A stretch of DNA of 64,000 bases, taken from the NCBI GenBank assembly GCA_003164135.1, contig PLSD01000048.1:181598-245597 (forward strand). The letters run 5' to 3'. Positions within the stretch are counted from its first letter, which is position 1. Each line of letters opens with the position of its first letter. The notes beneath the pieces are model-generated. The model saw only the letters and a list, made by a program, of their open reading frames with translations. It was not told the DNA's origin and did not search any database. A program made the translations under genes and the position numbers. Positions 26,136-33,734 of this stretch are shown here, in pieces. The stretch is from Acetobacteraceae bacterium. GTDB lineage: Bacteria > Pseudomonadota > Alphaproteobacteria > Acetobacterales > Acetobacteraceae.

Positions 26136-27095
26136 TTAGGCGTTGATCTCCACGGCGTAGGTTTCCAGCGGCAGCGATTTTTTAATCAGCCCGGCGGCGA
26201 ACATGAAGTCGCGGTAGCGCGTGTAGCGCCCGGCATCGAGTTTCGCGGGATCGAGCGCGAAGGCGCCCGGCAGCGCGTGCCAGGAGGCGATATCCAGTTT
26301 GTCGTTGAGGCTGGGCTGATCTTTGAGGAATTTTGCCAGCACCTCATCACCATGCGCGGCCAGAAAGTCCGCGCCTTCCTTCACCGCGCCGAGAAATTTT
26401 GGCAGCGCGGGGTTTTCCAGCGCGTTCAGGTTGGAGAGCATGATCAACTCGTCGGAGGGCGGCACGCCGTAATCCTCGGGCAGAAAAATCACCGGCTTCA
26501 GCCCGGCTTGGGCCAATTGAATGTCCTCATAGGTGCGGAAGGTGCCAATCACGGCGTCCACCGCGTGCGACATCAGCGAGGTCACCAGCGCGAAATTCAC
26601 GTTGATCAGCGTCACATCGTCCAGCGTCAATCCAACCGATTTCAGCATGGTGCCGATCAGCACCTCTTCCACCCCAGCGATGGAATAGCCGATTTTCTTG
26701 CCCTTGAGATCGTGCGGAGTCTTGATCCCCCGGCCGCCCAGCGCGGTCAGCGTGTTCAGCGGCTTGTCGATGAGCGTGCCCGTGCGGCGCACCGGCAGGC
26801 CCTGGTCGACCAGCAGGTAAAGCTGCGTCTGGTAGCTCAGCGCCACATCCGCCTTGCCGGCGGCGAGCAGGCGCGGCGGCAGGTCCGGGTCGGTGGGCGC
26901 TATCAGTTCCACATCCAGCCCGGCGCGGGCGTAGGCGCCGATGTATTTGGCGGCAAACAACGGGCCATGGTCCGGGTTCACGAACCAGTCCAGCAGCACG
27001 GTGAATTTTTGCGGCTCTTGCGCGCGGGCAAGCGGACTCGCCAGCGCGGCACTCGCGGCGGCGGCGGATAACAGGGTACGGCGGTGTAGACTCAT
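26136..27095 (-). CDS. thiY: ABC transporter substrate-binding protein, NMT1/THI5-like (ThiY)
   Basis: Periplasmic binding protein of 319 residues with an Ala-rich signal peptide (MSLHRRTLLSAAAASAALA). The NMT1/THI5 core is clear: LLDWFVNPDHGPLFAAKYIG, DVALSYQTQLYLLVDQGLPV and the AGVEEVLIGTMLKSVG segment. The CCCFC motif of the yeast pyrimidine synthase THI5 is absent, so this is a transport protein. First gene of thiY-thiZ-thiX. A TPP riboswitch ends only a few bases before its start, and the riboswitch's terminal GGGAG is its ribosome site, six bases from the ATG. Confidence 0.93.
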   Translation of the reverse strand: MSLHRRTLLSAAAASAALASPLARAQEPQKFTVLLDWFVNPDHGPLFAAKYIGAYARAGLDVELIAPTDPDLPPRLLAAGKADVALSYQTQLYLLVDQGLPVRRTGTLIDKPLNTLTALGGRGIKTPHDLKGKKIGYSIAGVEEVLIGTMLKSVGLTLDDVTLINVNFALVTSLMSHAVDAVIGTFRTYEDIQLAQAGLKPVIFLPEDYGVPPSDELIMLSNLNALENPALPKFLGAVKEGADFLAAHGDEVLAKFLKDQPSLNDKLDIASWHALPGAFALDPAKLDAGRYTRYRDFMFAAGLIKKSLPLETYAVEINA

Positions 27096-27098
27096 TTG

Positions 27099-27178
27099 GC
27101 ACTCCCTTCGCTGGCATTACCCAGACAGGTTCAGCGGGTGTGATCTCAGCCTGCGGATTGCAGGCACCCCGGTGGAGC
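27099..27178 (-). ncRNA. TPP riboswitch (THI element)
   Basis: Minus strand carries the THI box in order: GGGGTGCC, a short P3 arm, GGCTGAGA followed by ACACCC, GAACCTG, and CTGGGTAATGCCAGCGAAGGGA. These are the conserved purine and pyrophosphate-binding segments. The outer P1 pairs GGCTCC at the 5' end with GGGAG(T)GCC at the 3' end, and that GGGAG is the thiY Shine-Dalgarno. There is no room for a terminator, so control should be translational: TPP binding closes P1 and hides the ribosome site. Confidence 0.95.
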
Positions 27179-27181
27179 CAT

Positions 27182-27210
27182 GTTCTTCAGGATTCCGCAG
27201 GCGCCGTCAA
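27182..27210 (-). promoter_or_regulatory. Candidate promoter of the thiYZX operon
   Basis: TTGACG (27205-27210) and AAGAAC (27182-27187) on the minus strand with a 17-bp spacer. Transcription would begin at about the first base of the riboswitch, which supports it despite a poor -10. Confidence 0.4.
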
Positions 27211-27232
27211 GCTATCTACCCGCCACCAACCT

Positions 27233-27261
27233 TTTACAGGAAGGCGCCGCGCGGGTATGCT
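27233..27261 (+). promoter_or_regulatory. Candidate promoter of the methyltransferase gene
   Basis: TTTACA and TATGCT with a 17-bp spacer, 36 bp before the ATG at 27298. Five and four of six bases match the consensus hexamers. Confidence 0.45.
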
Positions 27262-27297
27262 GGCTTGGCCATCTCATCTAAATTGGGAGCCAGCGCA

Positions 27298-28131
27298 ATG
27301 AAACTCGAACAAACAGTCGCACAGCACTATGCGAACGGGTCCTTGGAGCAGGTTATCTTCGACACCTTGACCGCCGCGGGCAAAAATCTCAGCCACCTCG
27401 TGCCGGCCGATCTTTCGCCGATTGATGAATTTCATATCGGCGGACGCCAGGCGACCATCGACTTCGCCGCCGAACTGGGATTCGCACCCGGCATGCTCCT
27501 GCTAGACATCGGCTCGGGACTCGGCGGCGCGTCCCGGCATTTCGTTTATGAAAACAGGTGCCGCGTGACAGGCATCGACATTACCGAGGACTATGTCCGC
27601 GCCGCCAAGACGCTCGCACGTTATGTCGGGCTGGAGAGCGACGTCGCCTACTTGCACGGCAGCGCGCTCGATCTGCCCTTCGAACCCGGCAGTTTCGACG
27701 GCGCCTACATGCTCCATGTCGGCATGAACATCCGGGAAAAGGCGAGGTTATTCGAACAGGTCCGGCGCGTGCTCAAACCCGGCGGGCTGTTCGGGATTTA
27801 CGACGTGATGCGCGAGAACGGCGAGGCCGAACTGAGCTTCCCGCTGCCCTGGGCCGCAACGCCCGAAACGAGCTTCGTCGAAACCGCCGCGACCTACCGG
27901 CGCCTGCTGGCGAACGCCAGCTTCGCCGTCCGCAAGGAGCGCAGCCGGCGTGAATTCGCCATAGATTTCTTTCAACAGATGCGCGCCCGCATGGCGGAAG
28001 CCAAAGGTCCGCCGCAGCTTGGCATCCACCTGCTGATGGGTGACACCGCGCCGCAAAAAATTGCGAATGTCATCGACAATCTGGAGCGGGGGCTGATCTC
28101 GCCGACTGAATTGATCAGCGCGGCGGTTTAG
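27298..28131 (+). CDS. Class I SAM-dependent methyltransferase
   Basis: A 277-residue methyltransferase. Motif I LLDIGSGLGGASRHF binds SAM, followed by CRVTGIDITEDYVRAAK (motif post-I), LDLPFEPGSFDGAYMLHVGMN (motif II) and RRVLKPGGLFGIYDV (motif III). The overall layout, with a substrate-binding C-terminal half (RREFAIDFFQQMRARM), resembles the UbiE/sterol/sarcosine methyltransferase group, but the substrate cannot be read from sequence. GGGAG precedes the ATG at 27298 by nine bases. It diverges from the TPP-controlled transporter; whether it has anything to do with thiamine is open. It converges with ubiA. Confidence 0.85.
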   Translation: MKLEQTVAQHYANGSLEQVIFDTLTAAGKNLSHLVPADLSPIDEFHIGGRQATIDFAAELGFAPGMLLLDIGSGLGGASRHFVYENRCRVTGIDITEDYVRAAKTLARYVGLESDVAYLHGSALDLPFEPGSFDGAYMLHVGMNIREKARLFEQVRRVLKPGGLFGIYDVMRENGEAELSFPLPWAATPETSFVETAATYRRLLANASFAVRKERSRREFAIDFFQQMRARMAEAKGPPQLGIHLLMGDTAPQKIANVIDNLERGLISPTELISAAV

Positions 28132-28137
28132 CCTCCC

Positions 28138-29040
28138 CTAAAACTGCCCCACCAGCATTGCGAGACCCACGGCCAAACCCACCTCGCGGTTGGATTTGAA
28201 CAGTTTCAGGCACAGCGCGGGATTATTAACATCCAGCTCGAAAATCTGGCGCAGCAGCAGCGCCGCCGGCAGGGCCAGCACCAGAATGCCAAAAATATTC
28301 AACCCCGCCAGCACCATCGCGGCGGCCAGCAGCGCGATCATGCCACCGTAACAAACCCACAACAGCCCACGCGTGTTATGCGCGAACAGCCTTGCGGTGG
28401 ATTTCACGCCGATCAGCGCGTCGTCCTCGCGGTCCTGGTGGGCGTAGATCGTGTCGTAGCCGAGTATCCACAAAATCGCCGCGGCGTAGAGGCAGAGTGA
28501 CGACCACGACCAGAACACCCCGCTTGCGGCGGCATAGCCCATGGGGGCGGCCCAGCCGAAGGTGAAGCCCAGCACCACCTGCGGCCACCACGTCACGCGC
28601 TTGGCCAGCGGATAGATGATCACCGGCGCCAGGCTGACCACGCCCAGAATTCGCGCCGGGAAATCCAACTGACTGAGAATAATCAGCCCCATGGCGCCGA
28701 GCAGCACCAGGAACACCAGCGCGTCGATGGGCTTGAGGATGCCCGAGGCCAGCGGCCGGCCGCGCGTGCGCTCCACCTGCGCGTCCATTTTGCGGTCCCA
28801 TAAATCATTCACCACGCAACCGGCGCCGCGCATCACCACCGCACCCAAGGCGAACAGGAAGAGCAGCCACAGCGCCAGGCCTGTATTTTGCGCCGCCAGG
28901 GTAATCGACCACAGACCGGGGAGAAACAGCAGCCACGCGCCGATCGGCCGGTCGAACCGGGCGAGGATCGCGTAGGGGATCATCCAGCGCGGCAAATGCC
29001 TCACCCAGCCGCCGGCGCGTATATCGGTAAATCCGTTCAT
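28138..29040 (-). CDS. ubiA: 4-hydroxybenzoate polyprenyltransferase
   Basis: Inner-membrane prenyltransferase of ubiquinone synthesis, about 300 residues and eight to nine membrane segments. Both Asp-rich Mg-prenyl diphosphate motifs are present: NDLWDRKMDAQVERTRGRPL and YDTIYAHQDREDD. The substrate is 4-hydroxybenzoate and a long polyprenyl diphosphate. The start at 29040 (MNGFTDIRAGG) is chosen because the next upstream ATG codons would run into the divergent rsmE gene. No clear ribosome site precedes it. The starts of ubiA and rsmE are 19 bp apart. Confidence 0.95.
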   Translation of the reverse strand: MNGFTDIRAGGWVRHLPRWMIPYAILARFDRPIGAWLLFLPGLWSITLAAQNTGLALWLLFLFALGAVVMRGAGCVVNDLWDRKMDAQVERTRGRPLASGILKPIDALVFLVLLGAMGLIILSQLDFPARILGVVSLAPVIIYPLAKRVTWWPQVVLGFTFGWAAPMGYAAASGVFWSWSSLCLYAAAILWILGYDTIYAHQDREDDALIGVKSTARLFAHNTRGLLWVCYGGMIALLAAAMVLAGLNIFGILVLALPAALLLRQIFELDVNNPALCLKLFKSNREVGLAVGLAMLVGQF

Positions 29041-29059
29041 GGGTGTTAATGTGCGCGGC

Positions 29060-29764
29060 ATGAGCACCACGTCAATTCGCCTGTATGTTGAAGCCCCGTT
29101 GCATGAAGGCGCGCAAATCCCGCTGGCCGAGGCGCAGTCGCACTACCTCGCCAACGTCATGCGCCTGGGCTTGGGTGATAGTTTGCGCCTGTTCAACGGC
29201 GTGGCAGGCGAGTGGGGAGCAAAAATCACCAAAATGTCGCGCAAGGCGGTGGTGCTGGAAGTGCTGGCGCAAACCCGCGCGCCGGAGCCGGAGCCCGATT
29301 GCTGGCTCTGCTTCGCGCTGCTGAAGCGGCAGAAAACCGACCTGGTGGTGGAAAAGGCCACCGAACTCGGCGTCTCGGTGATCCAGCCGATTCTCACCGC
29401 CCGCACCCAGGCCGACCACGTGAACCTGGAGCGGCTGCGCGCCATCGCCATCGAGGCCGCCGAGCAATGCGAACGGTTGATCGTGCCCGAGATCCGCGCA
29501 CCCCTGCATGTGGAAAAACTCATGGCCAACTGGCCGGAGCGGCGGCTCTATATTGCCGACGAGCGCCGCACCACCGCCCTGCTCACACCCGCCCCCGGCC
29601 CCAGCGCATTGATGATCGGCCCCGAGGGTGGCTTTACCGATGTGGAACTTGAAGGTATCGCACGGACACCCCTTGTTACACGCGTGTCACTTGGGCGCCG
29701 CATCCTGCGGGCCGAAACCGCCGCAATCGCTGGGCTCGCACTCCTGCTTGCGGCGGAACCATAA
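29060..29764 (+). CDS. rsmE: 16S rRNA (uracil(1498)-N(3))-methyltransferase
   Basis: SPOUT-class methyltransferase of 234 residues that modifies U1498 of 16S rRNA. The N-terminal PUA-like part has QSHYLANVMRLGLGDSLRLFNG. The knotted C-terminal domain has KRQKTDLVVEKATELGV, ALMIGPEGGFTDVELE and VSLGRRILRAETAAIAGLALL, the SAM-binding trefoil loops. It starts at 29060 (MSTTSIRLYVEAP) and is followed 14 bp later by gshA, probably as one transcript. Confidence 0.96.
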   Translation: MSTTSIRLYVEAPLHEGAQIPLAEAQSHYLANVMRLGLGDSLRLFNGVAGEWGAKITKMSRKAVVLEVLAQTRAPEPEPDCWLCFALLKRQKTDLVVEKATELGVSVIQPILTARTQADHVNLERLRAIAIEAAEQCERLIVPEIRAPLHVEKLMANWPERRLYIADERRTTALLTPAPGPSALMIGPEGGFTDVELEGIARTPLVTRVSLGRRILRAETAAIAGLALLLAAEP

Positions 29765-29778
29765 AAGGGAGCTGAAGT

Positions 29779-31149
29779 TTGTCGAACCCCGGAGACGCCG
29801 ATGACAGGCCGATCACTGACGTCCGCGATCTGGCGGAATATTTTGCCTCGGGCGCCAAACCGCCGGCGGAATGGACCATCGGCACCGAGCATGAGGCTTT
29901 CGGCTTCGGCCTGACCGGATTCGCGCCGCCGACCTATGAGCAAAAGGGCGGCATCGCCGACCTGCTGGCCGCCATTCAGGCGGCTGAGGGCCTCACCCCT
30001 ATCCTCGACCATGGCAACACCATCGGCCTCAAAGGGCACGGCGGCGCCTCGCTTTCACTGGAACCCGGCGGCCAGTTCGAACTTTCCGGCGCCATGCTGC
30101 CGGATTTGCACGCCACCAAGGCGGAGCTGGACGGACACATCGCCCGGCTACACGCCATCACCCCCGGCCTTGGCCTGGGCTTCGCGCCGCTGGGCTTTCA
30201 TCCGTTTGCCACCCGCGCGGACATGCCCTTCATGCCGAAAGGCCGCTACAAAATCATGCGCGAATACATGCCCAAAGTCGGCACCCGCGGGCTGGACATG
30301 ATGCTGCGCACCTGCACCGTGCAGGTGAACCTGGATTTCTGCTCCGAGGCCAACATGGTGGCGAAAATGCGCGCCGCCAGCGCCTTGCAGCCCTTGGCCA
30401 CCGCGCTGTTCGCCAACTCGCCGTTCTATGAGGGCAAACCCAACGGGCTTCTCTCCAACCGCGCGCAGGTATGGACCGATACCGACAACGCCCGCTCCGG
30501 TATCCCCGCCGTGGTGTTCGAGCCGGGTTTTGGCTTCGAGGCCTATGCCAACTGGCTGCTCGATGTGCCGATGTACTTTGTCTACCGCGACGGCGAATTC
30601 ATCGACGCCGCCGGGGCCTCCTTCCGGGACTTCATGGCCGGCAAACTGCCCGCTCTGCCGGGCGTTCATGCCACCTTGGGCGATTTCGCCGACCACTGCA
30701 CCACCGCCTTCCCCGATGCGCGCCTGAAAAAATACATCGAAACCCGCGGTGCCGACTCCGGCCGCCCGGACATGATGCTGGCGCAATCAGCGTTCTGGAC
30801 CGGGATATTCTACGATCCTGCCGCGCTGGCCGCCGCCGAGGCGCTGGTGAGGGGACTGTCCTATGCTGACATCCTGGCCCTGCGCGCGGCCGTGCCGGTG
30901 AGCGGCATCAACACCAAATTCGGCGCCGGCACCCTGCGCGACCTCGCCCGCGACGCCGTGGAAATTGCCCGCGGCGGGTTAAAAAACCGCGCCCGCAAAA
31001 ATGCCGCCGGGGAGGATGAGCAAAGCTACCTCGCCCCGCTGGCCGAAATCGCCGCCGGTGCGCCAACGCAGGCGGAACATTGGCTGGAACGCTACCACGG
31101 CGCGTGGAACGGCGATGTGACGCGGATTTTCGCCGAGGCGGCGTTCTAA
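29779..31149 (+). CDS. gshA: Glutamate-cysteine ligase (plant/alphaproteobacterial type)
   Basis: First enzyme of glutathione synthesis, joining L-glutamate and L-cysteine with ATP; 456 residues, the length of the plant-type GshA group. Landmarks are WTIGTEHEAFGFG (substrate glutamates), GGASLSLEPGGQFELSG, RTCTVQVNLDF and PFYEGKPNGLLSNRAQVW. The initiation codon is TTG at 29779, supported by AAGGGAGC eight bases upstream and by the absence of an ATG that would preserve the N-terminal motif. It lies 14 bp after rsmE and ends before a strong bidirectional hairpin shared with the convergent mlaC gene. Confidence 0.95.
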   Translation: MSNPGDADDRPITDVRDLAEYFASGAKPPAEWTIGTEHEAFGFGLTGFAPPTYEQKGGIADLLAAIQAAEGLTPILDHGNTIGLKGHGGASLSLEPGGQFELSGAMLPDLHATKAELDGHIARLHAITPGLGLGFAPLGFHPFATRADMPFMPKGRYKIMREYMPKVGTRGLDMMLRTCTVQVNLDFCSEANMVAKMRAASALQPLATALFANSPFYEGKPNGLLSNRAQVWTDTDNARSGIPAVVFEPGFGFEAYANWLLDVPMYFVYRDGEFIDAAGASFRDFMAGKLPALPGVHATLGDFADHCTTAFPDARLKKYIETRGADSGRPDMMLAQSAFWTGIFYDPAALAAAEALVRGLSYADILALRAAVPVSGINTKFGAGTLRDLARDAVEIARGGLKNRARKNAAGEDEQSYLAPLAEIAAGAPTQAEHWLERYHGAWNGDVTRIFAEAAF

Positions 31150-31180
31150 AAAACCACGGCCGGGGGCTTACCCCCCGGCC
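31150..31180 (-). terminator. Intrinsic terminator between gshA and mlaC
   Basis: Stem GGCCGGGGG (31158-31166) with CCCCCGGCC (31172-31180). On the minus strand it is followed by GTGGTTTTTT, a good U tract, so it is the terminator of the mlaA-mlaC operon. It may also stop gshA transcripts. Confidence 0.85.
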
Positions 31181-31189
31181 TGCCCTGCT

Positions 31190-31813
31190 TTACTGCGCGG
31201 CGGAGATTTTGGTGATCTGCTTCTGCATGGCGCTCAGCAACGCTGCCACCTGGCCGCCGTTGTCGGTCACCACCGAGGCGTATTCATTGCGCGTGGTAAT
31301 GCGCAGGCTCGTCCCCGCCACAATCACGTCGACAATTTTCGGCTGCCCGTTCACCTCATCCACCGCCCAGCCCACGTCCGCCGGCGCCTTGCCGGGGCTT
31401 GCGATGGTGGTGTGCACCACCATGTCGCTGCCCATCGGCACCGCGCCGTTCACCACAAAGGTGAGGCCCTGATAGGCTTTGATCTGGAAGGTGATGTTGT
31501 ATGAGAGCAGCTGGTGGAACAGGGTGAGGAACTGCGTGTGCTGGTCCGCCGTGGCGACGTTGATGTAGCGGCCGAGGACATAATCCCCCACCTGGTCAAC
31601 CGCGACAATCTGGTCCACCAGCTGGCGCAGCTGATCGGCCTTTTGCGAAGCGCTCGCGGTGCCGTTCACGATCGTGACAAGCTGCTGGCCGGATTGGGTG
31701 ATAAAGGCCTTCGCGGCGTCGGCGGGCACCACGTCGGCCTGGGCGGCAACGGGCATGGCTGCCAGCACGGGAGCGCAGAGGACTGCTCCAAGAAGCAAAC
31801 GGCGAACATACAT
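31190..31813 (-). CDS. mlaC: MlaC-type phospholipid-binding periplasmic protein
   Basis: A 207-residue secreted protein of the MlaC/Ttg2D (tol_Tol_Ttg2) family, which carries phospholipids between the outer-membrane MlaA complex and the inner-membrane MlaFEDB transporter. The signal peptide ends around VLAAMPVAAQA. Family stretches are GDYVLGRYINVATADQHTQFLTLF, NGAVPMGSDMVVHTTI and GQPKIVDVIVAGTSLRITTRNEYASVV. ATG at 31813 has AAGGA eight bases upstream. It follows mlaA by 32 bp. The MlaFED genes are not in this window. Confidence 0.93.
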   Translation of the reverse strand: MYVRRLLLGAVLCAPVLAAMPVAAQADVVPADAAKAFITQSGQQLVTIVNGTASASQKADQLRQLVDQIVAVDQVGDYVLGRYINVATADQHTQFLTLFHQLLSYNITFQIKAYQGLTFVVNGAVPMGSDMVVHTTIASPGKAPADVGWAVDEVNGQPKIVDVIVAGTSLRITTRNEYASVVTDNGGQVAALLSAMQKQITKISAAQ

Positions 31814-31845
31814 CGATTAAGTCCTTAAGTAGTTGATGACGGTAT

Positions 31846-32634
31846 CTACGGCGCCTGGGTAGCAGGCGCCGCCGCACTGCCCTGTTCAATCTGCTGCAAC
31901 TCTGAGTCACGACTTTGGCGATAAAGACTCCGAAATGTGGCATAGGGGTCCAGCGAGGTCGCTTTTACCTGGTCGATGGGGCCAATAAACTCAGCCCGCG
32001 TGTTGATCACGTGCAGCCCGGTCTCGGCATAACTGAAATCCGTGAGGGCGCCACTGGCGGGCGCCACCTTTACCGGCGTCGCATAATATTCCACCGGCAG
32101 GTTCAGTACGTCGCGCACGCCCGAGGGGCCGAACACCGGCAGGTACAAATACGGCCCGGCGGGAATGCCCCAAACGGCCAGCGTCAGGCCGAAATCCGTG
32201 TCGGTCTCGGCCAGTCCAGCCTGAGACGCGGGGTCGAAAAAGCCGCCGATGCCGAAGGTAGAATTCATCAGGAAGCGCCCCAGCGAGATGCCGGCCAGGC
32301 GCAGCTTAGCCTCCAGGATAAAGTTCGCCGCGCGGGCCGGCTCGCCGATATTGTCGATAAACATACCCACATGGTCGCGGATCGGCTGGTTGGTAATGTC
32401 CACATAGCCCTGCGCCACCGGCCGCATGGCGTAGGTGTCGATCTTGTCGTTCACTGCATAGAGAACCCGGTTGGTCGGCTCCAGCGGGTCGTTCTGCTGC
32501 TGGTAGGCCTGGTAGTCGGCGGTATCGGACCGCGGCGGGGCCGTGGCGCAGCCCGCGAGCAGGGTGGAGAGCAGCAGTCCCGGAGCGGCCAGACACAAAG
32601 CCCGCTTGAGTTTGCGCTTTACGGTCATCTTCAT
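31846..32634 (-). CDS. mlaA: MlaA/VacJ family outer-membrane lipoprotein
   Basis: Lipoprotein of 262 residues (lipobox LLAGC, Cys29) that removes misplaced phospholipids from the outer leaflet of the outer membrane. The family core is PLEPTNRVLYAVNDKID, FIDNIGEPARAANFILE, RFLMNSTFGIGGFFDPAS and GPYLYLPVFGPSGVRD. A Gln/Ala-rich tail follows (QQIEQGSAAAPATQAP). Two close start codons exist (32634 and 32628). With mlaC it forms a two-gene operon, an arrangement usual in alphaproteobacteria that also have a separate mlaFED locus. Confidence 0.95.
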   Translation of the reverse strand: MKMTVKRKLKRALCLAAPGLLLSTLLAGCATAPPRSDTADYQAYQQQNDPLEPTNRVLYAVNDKIDTYAMRPVAQGYVDITNQPIRDHVGMFIDNIGEPARAANFILEAKLRLAGISLGRFLMNSTFGIGGFFDPASQAGLAETDTDFGLTLAVWGIPAGPYLYLPVFGPSGVRDVLNLPVEYYATPVKVAPASGALTDFSYAETGLHVINTRAEFIGPIDQVKATSLDPYATFRSLYRQSRDSELQQIEQGSAAAPATQAP

Positions 32635-32724
32635 ACTATTCTACCCCACCTTAAACCGGCCACCCGGCTGGGTGGTCCCTGATGTGATGCTCAATAACCC
32701 GCCTTCAACCCGGAAGCTACTGTA

Positions 32725-32737
32725 ACATGACACATGT
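32725..32737. promoter_or_regulatory. Short inverted repeat in the mlaA-metF intergenic region
   Basis: ACATG and CATGT separated by ACA, 64 bp before the metF ATG. It is the only symmetric site I noticed near metF besides a GC-rich hairpin (CCACCC/GGGTGG at 32660-32675). A transcription-factor site is possible; the factor is unknown. No SAM or SAH riboswitch pattern was recognised in this 167-bp gap. Confidence 0.2.
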
Positions 32738-32801
32738 GCCCTCCACGTGCCGGGATTCTAACCTCTTGCGAAAATCCGGCGGTGCTGTCACGGAGCCAGC
32801 T

Positions 32802-33734
32802 ATGACCCATTCCCCGAACCACGACACTTTGGAACGCTGGGCCACCGGCAAGCGGATCGCCCCCCTGCCCGCCCGCGAGGGCGCGGCGCCACCTGCGATC
32901 TCCTTCGAATTCTTCCCGCCGAAAACCCCGGCGCTGGAAGCCCAGTTGTGGGCCTGCGTCGAGCGGCTGGCCACGTTGCAGCCGCAATTCGTCTCCGTAA
33001 CCTACGGCGCCGGCGGCTCCACGCAGGAGCGTACCCACGCCACCGTGCTGCGAATCGTGAAGGAAACCAGCCTCACCCCCGCCGCCCACCTCACCTGCGT
33101 GGGCGCCACGCGCGAGGAAGTGGACGAAGTCGCCCGCCGCTACTGGGACGCCGGGGTGAAGCACATCGTCGCCCTGCGCGGCGATGCCCCGAACGGCGAG
33201 GCCTACGTCCCGCACCCCGGCGGCTACGCCTTCGCGGCTGATCTGGTAGCCGGGCTCAAGCGCGTCGCGGACTTTGAGATCACAGTCGCCGCCTACCCGG
33301 AGGTCCACCCGCAAGCGCTCAGCCCGCAGGCCGATCTCGACAACCTCAAGCGCAAGCTCGACGCCGGGGCCACCCGCGCCATCACCCAGGTGTTTTTTGA
33401 GAACGACACCTACCTGCGCTTCCTCGACAAGGCGCTGGCGGCCGGCATCACAGCGCCGATCGTGCCCGGCATCATGCCCGTCTCCAACTTCAAGCAGGCC
33501 GCCAACTTCTGCGCCGCCTGCGGCACCTCGGTGCCAAAATGGATGGAAAGCCTGTTCGAGGGCCTGGATGACGACATCGAGACCCGCCGCATGGTCGCGG
33601 CCGCCACGACCGCCGAGCAGGTGCGCATCCTGCAAGCCAACGGCATCGACGAATTCCACTTTTATACGCTCAACCGGGCCGATCTGGTCTATGCCATTGC
33701 ACGGATTTTAGGTGTAAAACCTAAAACTCCATGA
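32802..33734 (+). CDS. metF: Methylenetetrahydrofolate reductase
   Basis: Flavoenzyme that makes 5-methyl-tetrahydrofolate for methionine synthesis; 310 residues. SFEFFPPKTPALEAQLW, FVSVTYGAGGSTQERTH, HLTCVGATREEV, VALRGDAPNG and GIMPVSNFKQ are the TIM-barrel motifs that bind FAD and folate. The ATG at 32802 is set by CGGAG six bases upstream; an extension to 32727 has no support. The stop overlaps the helicase start (ATGA). Confidence 0.96.
   Translation: MTHSPNHDTLERWATGKRIAPLPAREGAAPPAISFEFFPPKTPALEAQLWACVERLATLQPQFVSVTYGAGGSTQERTHATVLRIVKETSLTPAAHLTCVGATREEVDEVARRYWDAGVKHIVALRGDAPNGEAYVPHPGGYAFAADLVAGLKRVADFEITVAAYPEVHPQALSPQADLDNLKRKLDAGATRAITQVFFENDTYLRFLDKALAAGITAPIVPGIMPVSNFKQAANFCAACGTSVPKWMESLFEGLDDDIETRRMVAAATTAEQVRILQANGIDEFHFYTLNRADLVYAIARILGVKPKTP

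Noticed and set aside
32635..32801. SAM or SAH riboswitch upstream of metF
   Set aside because: None of the conserved segments of the SAM-I, SAM-II or SAH classes could be found; only short inverted repeats are present.
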